Made by a program: the position numbers and the translations under genes. A stretch of DNA of 6,990 nt from Alphaproteobacteria bacterium UBA3637 (GTDB lineage: Bacteria; Pseudomonadota; Alphaproteobacteria; CAAHEQ01; UBA3637). Of this stretch, positions 1 to 6,990 are shown in pieces (position 1 is the first letter of the stretch; every line of letters begins with the position of its first letter). The DNA is taken from positions 1 through 6,990 of the forward strand of contig DFKU01000027.1 in assembly GCA_002373615.1 (NCBI GenBank), written 5' to 3'. Under the pieces are notes generated by a model. It had not been told where the DNA came from and searched no databases. It saw only the letters and a list, made by a program, of their open reading frames with translations.

Positions 1-59
1 ATATAGACTTTTGGCTGATTGCACCCACAGCAAAATCCCTCCATTTATTCCCTATCAAA

Positions 60-65
60 AGGAGG
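60..65 (+). promoter_or_regulatory. Strong Shine-Dalgarno deciding the ferritin-like start
   Basis: AGGAGG sits 5 nt before the ATG at 71. It supports that start over a TTG at 11 in the same frame. A CCTCC tract at 38-42 is complementary to GGAGG and could pair with it. Confidence 0.75.
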
Positions 66-70
66 AAATT

Positions 71-367
71 ATGCCAGATTTTAATTCAATTCAAAATGTT
101 TATACGCCGGACAGAAAATTAAGCCCTGTGGAAATTTTAAGGGCAATTAAGTTTTCCATTGCTGCCGAATTTGAAGCCATTCAATTATATCAACAAATTA
201 TGGAAAATACCAATAATAAAAAGGTAATTGCCGCCTTATCCGAAATCACAGAAGACGAGAAAAAACATGCAGGTGGCCTGTATAAATTACTGGAAATTTT
301 GGCACCTGAGGATGAAAAAATCTATCAAGCAGGCGCCGAAGAAATTTTGGAAGAAATTTCAAAATAG
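71..367 (+). CDS. Ferritin-like diiron protein, resembling encapsulated ferritin (EncFtn) family
   Basis: A 98-residue, mostly helical protein predicted to bind iron and possibly oxidise Fe2+. The first helix has the pattern AEFEAIQLY (E33, E35, Y40) and the second has EDEKKH (E63, H66). From memory, the spacing matches the ferroxidase ligands of the Rhodospirillum rubrum encapsulated ferritin (E32, E62, H65, with Y39), and the overall sequence resembles the ferritin-like part of the Pyrococcus furiosus encapsulin fusion. One E...ExxH half-site per chain means the metal site would form at a dimer interface. The start at 71 is chosen because AGGAGG (60-65) lies just upstream. The frame is open upstream to the window edge, but that part lacks any family resemblance. 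The C-terminus ends at EEISK with no obvious encapsulin-targeting extension. No encapsulin gene is visible. It could instead be a free rubrerythrin-type ferritin-like protein; the exact role is uncertain. Confidence 0.8.
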   Translation: MPDFNSIQNVYTPDRKLSPVEILRAIKFSIAAEFEAIQLYQQIMENTNNKKVIAALSEITEDEKKHAGGLYKLLEILAPEDEKIYQAGAEEILEEISK

Positions 368-368
368 C

Positions 369-398
369 CTTGACTTTCTACATAAAAAGGCTTACGCT
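369..398 (+). promoter_or_regulatory. Probable sigma-70-type promoter for the SIMPL gene
   Basis: A -35 box TTGACT (370-375, in the context CTTGAC) is followed after 17 bp by TACGCT (393-398) as a weak -10. On its own the -10 is poor (3 of 6 to consensus). The call is strengthened because the promoter before atpD has the same layout: CTTGAC, 16 bp, then CTTACRCT. Transcription would start near 405, leaving a leader of about 20 nt before the SIMPL start. Confidence 0.5.
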
Positions 399-426
399 TT
401 TCCCGATTTAACAAAAGGGGAATGAA

Positions 427-1143
427 ATGCAAAAACTGACACTTTTAACAGGTTCAATTATTGCTTTGGGAATTGCCTTAGGGGGCTTTTTCCCTGGGCT
501 TTATTATTATAAAACAAACTTTGATATGCGCACGGTCAAAGTCAAGGGGCTGGCCGAAAAAGATGTGAAGGCCGATTTGGCTGTATGGAACATTCGCTTT
601 CAATCGGCGGATAACGTCTTGAACGTCGCCAAAAAGAATATTGAGACACAAGAAAAAACTATCCGAGCTTTTTTAACGGAAAAAGGATTTAATGCGGATG
701 AAATTATTGTGCAAGGCCTGAATATGCAGGACGCCTATGCGGATTCGTACCGAGATCGCAATTCTATCCCTGCCAGATATACTTTAAATCAAACATTGAC
801 CATTCGTACAAACAAGGTGGATTTAGTGAACTCATCTTATCCAGAAATTGGGGATTTGGTCTCCAAAGGGGTCACCTTTAATGCCTATGGGAATGGGGTT
901 TCCTATTTGTTCACTGAGCTGAATGCCATCAAACCAGCCATGTTAAAAGAGGCCACCCAGAATGCCCGTCAAGCCGCCGATGAATTTGCCAGAAATTCCA
1001 ATTCAAAAGTTGGGAAAATCAGGTCCGCTAATCAGGGGGTATTTTCCATCTTGGCACGGGAAGAAATTCCTGATCAATCCGAACGCGAACAGGTCAACAA
1101 AAAAGTCCGTGTTGTTTCAACCGTGGAATATTATTTGGATTAG
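427..1143 (+). CDS. SIMPL (DUF541) domain protein, membrane-anchored or exported
   Basis: A 238-residue protein with a hydrophobic N-terminal segment (about residues 5-27, rich in I, L, G and F after a single early lysine). This would act as a signal anchor or signal peptide and place the rest in the periplasm or cell envelope. Residues about 36-58 (VKVKGLAEKDVKADLAVW) match the opening strand pattern of SIMPL/DUF541 domains such as E. coli YggE. The C-terminal part (KVRVVSTVEYYLD) matches the final strand of the family. The molecular function of the family is poorly defined; YggE is linked to reduced oxidative stress, and other members form oligomeric envelope assemblies. The ATG at 427 follows GGGG at 417-420; an ATG at 422 is out of frame and closes after six codons. 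The gene has its own probable promoter. I see no functional tie to the ATPase beyond position. Confidence 0.8.
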   Translation: MQKLTLLTGSIIALGIALGGFFPGLYYYKTNFDMRTVKVKGLAEKDVKADLAVWNIRFQSADNVLNVAKKNIETQEKTIRAFLTEKGFNADEIIVQGLNMQDAYADSYRDRNSIPARYTLNQTLTIRTNKVDLVNSSYPEIGDLVSKGVTFNAYGNGVSYLFTELNAIKPAMLKEATQNARQAADEFARNSNSKVGKIRSANQGVFSILAREEIPDQSEREQVNKKVRVVSTVEYYLD

Positions 1144-1145
1144 TG

Positions 1146-1175
1146 CTTGACAAAGGTGTAAAAAAATCTTACACT
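1146..1175 (+). promoter_or_regulatory. Promoter of the N-ATPase operon
   Basis: A perfect -35 box TTGACA (1147-1152, in the context CTTGACA) is followed after 17 bp by the -10 box TACACT (1170-1175, 4 of 6 to consensus). It starts 3 nt after the SIMPL stop codon and gives a short leader to the atpD start at 1196. No operator repeat or riboswitch-like fold is evident. No terminator separates it from the SIMPL gene, so read-through from upstream is also possible. Confidence 0.8.
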
Positions 1176-1195
1176 AGCCTTAAAAAGGGGGATGA

Positions 1196-2977
<1,782 letters not shown>

Positions 2978-2991
<14 letters not shown>

Positions 2992-3289
2992 GAAACAACT
3001 GAATAAAACAGCCCGTCAACTGACACACAAGGCCGATAAAATGCAGCACAAAGAAAATCGGCAAGTGGTCTATCGGGCCGCCCTTTTATCTGTTTACGGA
3101 TGGCAACTCACCATTCCCGTTTTATTGGGGATAATTTTGGGAATCTTTTTGGATAAAGTTTTTCCCGTTTCCCATTTTTCATGGATTTTGAATTTCATTT
3201 TGTTGGGCTTTGTTATAGGTGTTTATAACGCCAACCAATGGATGAAGAAAAATTTAGGATTGAAAGGAAAACAAGATGACAAGTCTTAA
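2978..3289 (+). CDS. atpQ: AtpQ, AtpI-like two-helix membrane protein of N-ATPase
   Basis: A 103-residue protein with a basic N-terminal tail (about 1-33) and two membrane helices (about 42-58 and 68-85). It carries the AtpI-family pattern GWQLTIPVLLGIILGIFLDK (41-60), with conserved-looking glycines G51 and G55 and the acidic residue D59 at the end of helix 1. In F-ATPases the related AtpI is thought to help assemble the c-ring, and a role in Mg2+ supply has been suggested. In N-ATPases this gene is called atpQ and always pairs with atpR. The name is given by position (after atpC, before atpR) plus topology. The start at 2978 has a strong Shine-Dalgarno (AGGAGGG, 2967-2973) and lies inside atpC. 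It overlaps atpR by another 14 nt. Confidence 0.88.
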
Positions 3290-3569
3290 TCTTTCATATC
3301 CAGAAATTCTGACAGCCTTTGTCATGGGGGGAATTTTAAGCGTTCTTTATTTGGGGCTTTTGTGGTATTCGGTTAAATTGCTTCCCAAAATCAAGAAAAG
3401 AGGATTATTCTTATTTGCCTCAGCGGTGGTGCGCTTATTCTTATTTTTGTTCTTGGCGGTATATCTCGCCAAAGACCATGCAGGCAGATTCCTATGGATT
3501 GTGGTGGGCTTTATTAGCGTTCGCTTAATCCTGCTTTCATTCCTTAAAAACAAAAGGAAAATCAAATGA
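3276..3569 (+). CDS. atpR: AtpR, N-ATPase-specific three-helix membrane protein
   Basis: A 97-residue very hydrophobic protein with three predicted membrane helices (about 10-33, 43-64 and 71-90) and a lysine/arginine-rich C-terminus (KNKRKIK) that should face the cytoplasm. Arginines R53 and R83 lie within or near helices 2 and 3. In the N-ATPase literature, membrane arginines of AtpR are proposed to contact the ion-binding glutamate of subunit c. The gene is a marker of N-ATPase operons and is absent from ordinary F-ATPase operons. I identify it from topology, the intramembrane arginines and its position between atpQ and atpB; its sequence is not strongly conserved. The start at 3276 overlaps atpQ by 14 nt; the stop overlaps the atpB start as ATGA. 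Confidence 0.88.
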   Translation: MTSLNLSYPEILTAFVMGGILSVLYLGLLWYSVKLLPKIKKRGLFLFASAVVRLFLFLFLAVYLAKDHAGRFLWIVVGFISVRLILLSFLKNKRKIK

Positions 3570-4264
3570 TTGAAGTGTTGGATAAAATCATTATTTTCCG
3601 TTTATTTGGTTTTGGCATCAACGCCACCTTGTTTTATACATGGATTGTCATGGCCGTGTTAGTGGTGGGATCTTGGCTGATTACCAGGTGCTTAAAAACA
3701 ACCATAGAAGTCGGTAAATTTCAAACCCTGTTGGAAATGATTGTGACAACCATTCGTGACCAAATTCATGAAGTCAGTGGCGATAATCCTGCCAAATACC
3801 TCCCCATTATGGGCACTTTCTTTTTGTTTATCGCTATGACGAATTTAATGACGATTATTCCGTGGTTCAAGGCACCAACGGCCAGCCTGTCAACCACACT
3901 GGCTTTTTCAGTGTGCGTCTTTTGTGCCATTCCTTATTACGGAATTAAAAACGCAGGAATAAAGGGATATCTAAAAAAGTTTATTGATCCCAGCCCTGTG
4001 ATGCTCCCCTTAAATATCCTCAGCGATTTTTCATCTACTTTTTCACTGGCGTTCCGTCTTTATGGGAATATGTTGAGCGGTGCCGTCATTGCTTCTGTTT
4101 TAATGATGCTGGCCCCGTTTTTGATTCCTCTTCCAATGCAGATATTGGGGTTAGTCACAGGAATGATTCAAGCCTATATCTTTGCTCTGTTAGCCATTGT
4201 TTATGTGTCATCAGTGGCGCCGACAGTTCCGTATGTTTCACAAAATGACACGAAAGGAAATTAA
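3566..4264 (+). CDS. atpB: N-type ATPase subunit a (stator ion channel)
   Basis: A 232-residue integral membrane stator subunit forming the ion half-channels beside the c-ring. The essential arginine is R164 in SLAFRLYGNMLSG (160-172), and the partner glutamine is Q202 in GMIQAYIFALL (199-209). Hydrophobic segments fit a five- to six-helix fold: about 22-40, 80-99, 107-127, 146-182 (the long helix with the arginine) and 187-218. The position of E. coli aE219 (nine after the arginine) is alanine here (A173), so the proton-path residue of ordinary H+ enzymes is missing. The protein is short at the N-terminus compared with E. coli subunit a. Translation is coupled to atpR through ATGA, and atpE follows after one nucleotide. 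Confidence 0.96.
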   Translation: MIEVLDKIIIFRLFGFGINATLFYTWIVMAVLVVGSWLITRCLKTTIEVGKFQTLLEMIVTTIRDQIHEVSGDNPAKYLPIMGTFFLFIAMTNLMTIIPWFKAPTASLSTTLAFSVCVFCAIPYYGIKNAGIKGYLKKFIDPSPVMLPLNILSDFSSTFSLAFRLYGNMLSGAVIASVLMMLAPFLIPLPMQILGLVTGMIQAYIFALLAIVYVSSVAPTVPYVSQNDTKGN

Positions 4265-4265
4265 A

Positions 4266-4544
4266 ATGGATCCTATTACTTTAATTGGTGCGATGAGTGT
4301 TTTGGCGGCAGGTTTGTGTATTTCTATCGGCGGGGTTGGACCGGCGTTAGGGGAAGGCAACACCGCGGCAAATGCACTGCGTGCCATGGCACAACAACCT
4401 GATGAGGCCTCCACGATTACAAGAACTTTGTTTGTGGCTATGGCCATGATTGAATCAACCGCTATTTACGCCTTCGTGGTGACAGTACTGATCTTATACT
4501 TCAATCCGTTTTGGAATTATGCCGTTGAAATGGCCTCTAAGTAA
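4266..4544 (+). CDS. atpE: N-type ATPase subunit c (rotor ring) with Na+-site residues
   Basis: A 92-residue helical hairpin; many copies form the ion-carrying ring. Helix 1 spans about 3-37 and contains GGVGPALGEGN (22-32). Helix 2 spans about 50-79 and contains MIESTAIY (61-68). Aligned to the Ilyobacter tartaricus Na+ c subunit (Q32, V63, E65, S66, T67, Y70), the equivalents are E30, M61, E63, S64, T65 and Y68. This gives a Na+-type ligand set with a second carboxylate in helix 1. The loop reads AQQPDE, so the usual loop arginine (E. coli R41) is glutamine (Q43). The start at 4266 follows AAAGG (4253-4257) and gives the normal family length. An in-frame ATG at 4248 would overlap atpB and add a non-family extension (MTRKEIK). 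The N-type identity also rests on context. Confidence 0.96.
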   Translation: MDPITLIGAMSVLAAGLCISIGGVGPALGEGNTAANALRAMAQQPDEASTITRTLFVAMAMIESTAIYAFVVTVLILYFNPFWNYAVEMASK

Positions 4545-4553
4545 GGAGCTTTT

Positions 4554-5327
4554 ATGGGGTTTGACCTGATTACTTTTTTGGCACAAATTGTCAACCTGTT
4601 TGTCTTGGTGTGGCTGTTAAAACGCTTTTTATATCGCCCTATTTTAGAGGTGATTGAAAAGCGTCAGCAGGAAATTCGTGATAAAGTTCAGTTGGCAGAT
4701 ACACTCAAAAAGCAAGTTGAGAAAGAACAAAAAAAATGGGAAGCCCAAAAAGCAGCCTATATTTTGGAACACCAAAAAGAATTAAGTCAATTGGTTCAAG
4801 AATTGGAAGAAAAAAAGAAAGAAGGGCTGGCCGAAATCAAATCATCTTTGCAGCGACAACGCCTTAAAATGCAAAATGATTTGTTGGCAGAAAGGACTGC
4901 CCTTCATACCGATATAGGGGATTTTATTGCCAAAGATTTTATGCATTTGGCGGGAAATGCCCTGAAGGAACTATCCAATTGTTGCCCCTTAGATCAAGCG
5001 GTCAGATTATTTTTGAAGAGTTTAAAAAATTTGGATAAAAAAGAAATAAAAAAGATAAATATAATTTTGAGAAATCAAAAAGTTATTTTTGTTTCTTCAT
5101 CTGATACTTTAGATAAAAATCAGACCCGAGAAATCACAAAAACGATTCAAAAAATCTTTACCCTGCCCCCAAAATGCAAAATCAGTTTTGAAGTCGTCCC
5201 TGAATTGATTTTAGGGTTAGAAATGCGCACAGGCGATATCAGCATTGATTGGTCTTTAAGGTCATATTTGGATACCTTAAATGCCAACTTGGATGCCACC
5301 CTCGCCAATATCATTGCGGAAAAATAA
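4554..5327 (+). CDS. atpF: N-type ATPase subunit b with delta-like C-terminus
   Basis: A 257-residue peripheral-stalk protein, about 100 residues longer than a normal b subunit. It has one N-terminal membrane helix (about 5-23), the b motif YRPILEVIEKRQQEI (27-41), and a long charged coiled coil (about 36-118). Residues about 165-240 resemble the C-terminal domain of subunit delta, especially SFEVVPELILGLEMRTG (211-227) and IDWSLRSYLDTL (231-242), comparable to the delta pattern of a dP-x-LI-x-G-x-x-x-R-x-G segment followed by D-x-S. No separate atpH lies between atpF and atpA, as is usual for N-ATPases, so this C-terminus probably caps the alpha/beta head in place of delta. The start at 4554 has AAGGAG (4543-4548) overlapping the atpE stop. 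The segment 5030-5160 is noticeably more A-rich than the surroundings, matching its lysine content. Confidence 0.93.
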   Translation: MGFDLITFLAQIVNLFVLVWLLKRFLYRPILEVIEKRQQEIRDKVQLADTLKKQVEKEQKKWEAQKAAYILEHQKELSQLVQELEEKKKEGLAEIKSSLQRQRLKMQNDLLAERTALHTDIGDFIAKDFMHLAGNALKELSNCCPLDQAVRLFLKSLKNLDKKEIKKINIILRNQKVIFVSSSDTLDKNQTREITKTIQKIFTLPPKCKISFEVVPELILGLEMRTGDISIDWSLRSYLDTLNANLDATLANIIAEK

Positions 5328-5336
5328 GGAGATAAT

Positions 5337-6860
5337 ATGGTAAAAACTGCCTCTCATACAGCAAAAAAAGTGATTCAAAAAACCATTCAAAAAACCAGCT
5401 TAAAAATGAATGTGAATGAAATCAATACAATTATTTCTCTATCAGCAGGAACCGCGGAAGTGGCCGGCCTATCCAAGGCGCAGATGAATGAGCTTTTATT
5501 ATTTCCAAAGGGCGTTATCGGTCTGGTTCATACCTTAAATCGTGATACGGCCGGTGTCATTTTTTTAACCAATGCGGATTCATTAAAAGCCGGCGACAGA
5601 GCTGTGCGCACCCACCGCGTGTTAGATATTCCTGTCGGGAAAGAATTATTAGGACGCGTTATCAATCCTTTGGGCCAGCCCTTGGATAAAAAAGGGCAGA
5701 TTACCTCAAAAGAAACTCTGCCTCTGGAACGCGAAGCCCCACCCATTATGGCCAGAGCCCCTGTGGATACCCCCTTACAAACAGGTATCAAAGCGATAGA
5801 CAGTTTTATTCCTATTGGTCGTGGGCAACGTGAATTGATTTTGGGCGACCGTCAAACAGGAAAAACCGCCATTGCAGTGGATACAATTTTGAATCAAAAA
5901 GACACAGGTGTTATTTGTATTTATTGCGCTATTGGTCAGCGTATGGCGGATACCGCAAAAGTCATCAATACTTTGGATAAAGAAGGTGTTTTGAAAAACT
6001 GTGTGGTTGTGATTGCAACCGGCGAAGATGAGGCAGGTCTGCAGTATATTGCCCCTTATGCCGCCACCAGTATCGGCGAATACTTTATGGCACAAGGAAA
6101 AGATGTGTTGGTTGTTTATGATGATTTAACGGCGCATGCCAGAGCTTACCGACAAATGTCATTGTTATTACGTATTCCACCGGGACGCGAGGCTTTCCCC
6201 GGGGATATTTTTTACCTGCATTCCCGTTTATTGGAACGCGCCACCCGTATGAATGATAAAAATGGAGGAGGATCTTTAACAGCCCTACCCATCGTGGCAA
6301 CCGAGGCCGACAACATTTCTGCCTATATTCCCACCAATGTGATTTCAATTACAGATGGACAAATTTATCTATCCAACACCCTTTATCAAAAAGGCCATAT
6401 GCCGGCCATTGATACCGGACGTTCTGTTTCCCGTGTGGGGGGATCTGCGCAACTGCCGGCTTATCGGTCTTTGATTGGCCCCTTAAAACTCTTTTATTCC
6501 CAGTTTGAAGAATTGGAATCTTTTTCAAAGTTTGGGGTTCAAATGGATACAGATACTTTGGCGCGATTAAAACGGGGAATTGCTATCCGTTCCATTTTAC
6601 AACAGCGTCAATATCAGCTGATGCCGGCCGCCATCCAAATTGCTGTTTTCTTGGCGGCCAATGAAGGTTTGATGGATGAAATTCCGGAAGATAAAATTGC
6701 TTATGCGCAAGAAATTATTACGGATATTATGCAAAATGATTTTGCTCATGTGATTTTGGAAATCAATAACCGTAAAAAACTGACAGATTTAATGCGTGAA
6801 AAAATGCTGATTAGTTTTAGAAAAGCATTTCAAAAGAAAGGGCTGATTTCTTCACTATGA
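5337..6860 (+). CDS. atpA: N-type ATPase alpha subunit
   Basis: A 507-residue non-catalytic nucleotide-binding subunit that alternates with beta in the head. Motifs seen are Walker A GDRQTGKT (170-177), Walker B ending at D262 (VLVVYDD), VISITDGQIYL (335-345), and the signature PAIDTGRSVS (356-365) with the arginine finger R366 that reaches the catalytic site on beta. Length matches the family. The first 24 residues are lysine- and threonine-rich (KKVIQKTIQKTSLKM) and replace the usual N-terminal segment that binds delta. They contain an exact in-frame duplication of IQKT. The start at 5337 has AAGGAG (5326-5331) overlapping the atpF stop. Met24, in frame at 5406, is a less likely start because it has no comparable ribosome site. 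The stop overlaps the atpG start as ATGA. Confidence 0.97.
   Translation: MVKTASHTAKKVIQKTIQKTSLKMNVNEINTIISLSAGTAEVAGLSKAQMNELLLFPKGVIGLVHTLNRDTAGVIFLTNADSLKAGDRAVRTHRVLDIPVGKELLGRVINPLGQPLDKKGQITSKETLPLEREAPPIMARAPVDTPLQTGIKAIDSFIPIGRGQRELILGDRQTGKTAIAVDTILNQKDTGVICIYCAIGQRMADTAKVINTLDKEGVLKNCVVVIATGEDEAGLQYIAPYAATSIGEYFMAQGKDVLVVYDDLTAHARAYRQMSLLLRIPPGREAFPGDIFYLHSRLLERATRMNDKNGGGSLTALPIVATEADNISAYIPTNVISITDGQIYLSNTLYQKGHMPAIDTGRSVSRVGGSAQLPAYRSLIGPLKLFYSQFEELESFSKFGVQMDTDTLARLKRGIAIRSILQQRQYQLMPAAIQIAVFLAANEGLMDEIPEDKIAYAQEIITDIMQNDFAHVILEINNRKKLTDLMREKMLISFRKAFQKKGLISSL
5373..5396 (+). repeat. Exact in-frame 12-bp tandem duplication in atpA
   Basis: The unit ATTCAAAAAACC occurs twice back to back (5373-5384 and 5385-5396). 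It encodes IQKT-IQKT at residues 13-20 of the alpha subunit. Each unit includes an A6 run, so replication slippage is a plausible origin. Confidence 0.95.
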
Positions 6861-6990
6861 TTCAAGAAGATTTAAAGCGTCGTATTAAAACCACATCAGA
6901 CCTGCAAGGCATTGTCAGGACTATGAAAATGCTTTCTTCTGTCAGTGTGGGACAATATGAAAAAGCCCTTAATTCTTTAACGCAATATGG
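6857..6990 (+). CDS. atpG: N-type ATPase gamma subunit, N-terminal part only
   Basis: The first 44 codons of the central rotor shaft, cut by the window edge. The peptide RRIKTTSDLQGIVRTMKMLS (8-27) followed by SVSVGQYEKA matches the conserved gamma N-terminal helix (pattern of R-x-I-K-S-x-x-x-x-x-x-I-T-x-A-M-x-M followed by a basic helix). The start overlaps the atpA stop by ATGA, and the position after atpA is the expected final place in an N-ATPase operon. Nothing can be said about the rest of the gene or the operon terminator. Confidence 0.92.
   Translation, partial: MIQEDLKRRIKTTSDLQGIVRTMKMLSSVSVGQYEKALNSLTQY

Noticed and set aside
2..7. TATAGA as a -10 box for the ferritin-like gene
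   Set aside because: The -35 region is outside the window and the sequence does not resemble the -10 context of the two promoters that can be seen.
11..70. N-terminal extension of the ferritin-like gene from a TTG at 11
   Set aside because: No ribosome site precedes it, the 20 added residues do not resemble the family, and AGGAGG lies just before the ATG at 71.
381..426. Possible terminator between the ferritin-like and SIMPL genes
   Set aside because: Only a 5-bp A/T-rich stem (AAAAG with CTTTT) can form, without a GC-rich stem or following T run.
4197..4265. Longer subunit c starting inside atpB (for example at 4197 or 4248)
   Set aside because: The added residues are out-of-frame atpB sequence, and the start at 4266 gives the normal c length with a well-placed AAAGG.

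Overview
The window carries nearly all of an operon for an N-type ATPase, the distinct and often laterally transferred branch of bacterial F-type rotary ATPases usually described as Na+-translocating. The gene order is atpD-atpC-atpQ-atpR-atpB-atpE-atpF-atpA-atpG, the diagnostic N-ATPase order. Its hallmarks are visible: the beta and epsilon genes come first, atpQ and atpR precede subunit a, there is no separate delta gene, and subunit b is long with a delta-like C-terminus. The atpG gene runs off the right edge after 44 codons. This is a known system, not a new one.

Layout. Positions 71-367 encode a 98-residue ferritin-like protein resembling the encapsulated-ferritin (EncFtn) family. Positions 427-1143 encode a membrane-anchored or exported SIMPL (DUF541) protein. 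The ATPase operon runs from a clear sigma-70-type promoter at 1146-1175 to the window end. All intergenic gaps inside it are 9 nt or less, and five of the eight junctions overlap (4 or 14 nt), so translation is probably coupled. No stretch over 300 bases lacks a gene, and I saw no RNA gene, insertion sequence, CRISPR array or convincing terminator.

How the genes work together. AtpD (beta) and AtpA (alpha) form the catalytic hexamer. AtpG (gamma) and AtpC (epsilon) form the rotor stalk. AtpE (c) forms the ion-carrying ring, AtpB (a) the stator channel, and AtpF the peripheral stalk (b plus a delta-like part). AtpQ and AtpR are small membrane proteins; AtpQ belongs to the AtpI-like family and AtpR is specific to N-ATPases. 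The c subunit has the residues expected of a Na+ site (E30, E63, S64, T65, Y68), so Na+ coupling is the default prediction. H+ coupling cannot be excluded from sequence.

Organism. The DNA is moderately AT-rich with bacterial Shine-Dalgarno sites. Both visible promoters have a CTTGAC -35 box, which is typical of Alphaproteobacteria, so a Gram-negative alphaproteobacterium is my tentative guess. N-ATPase operons move horizontally, so the operon itself says little about the host. An organism with this operon usually also has a separate housekeeping F- or V-type ATPase, but that lies outside the window.
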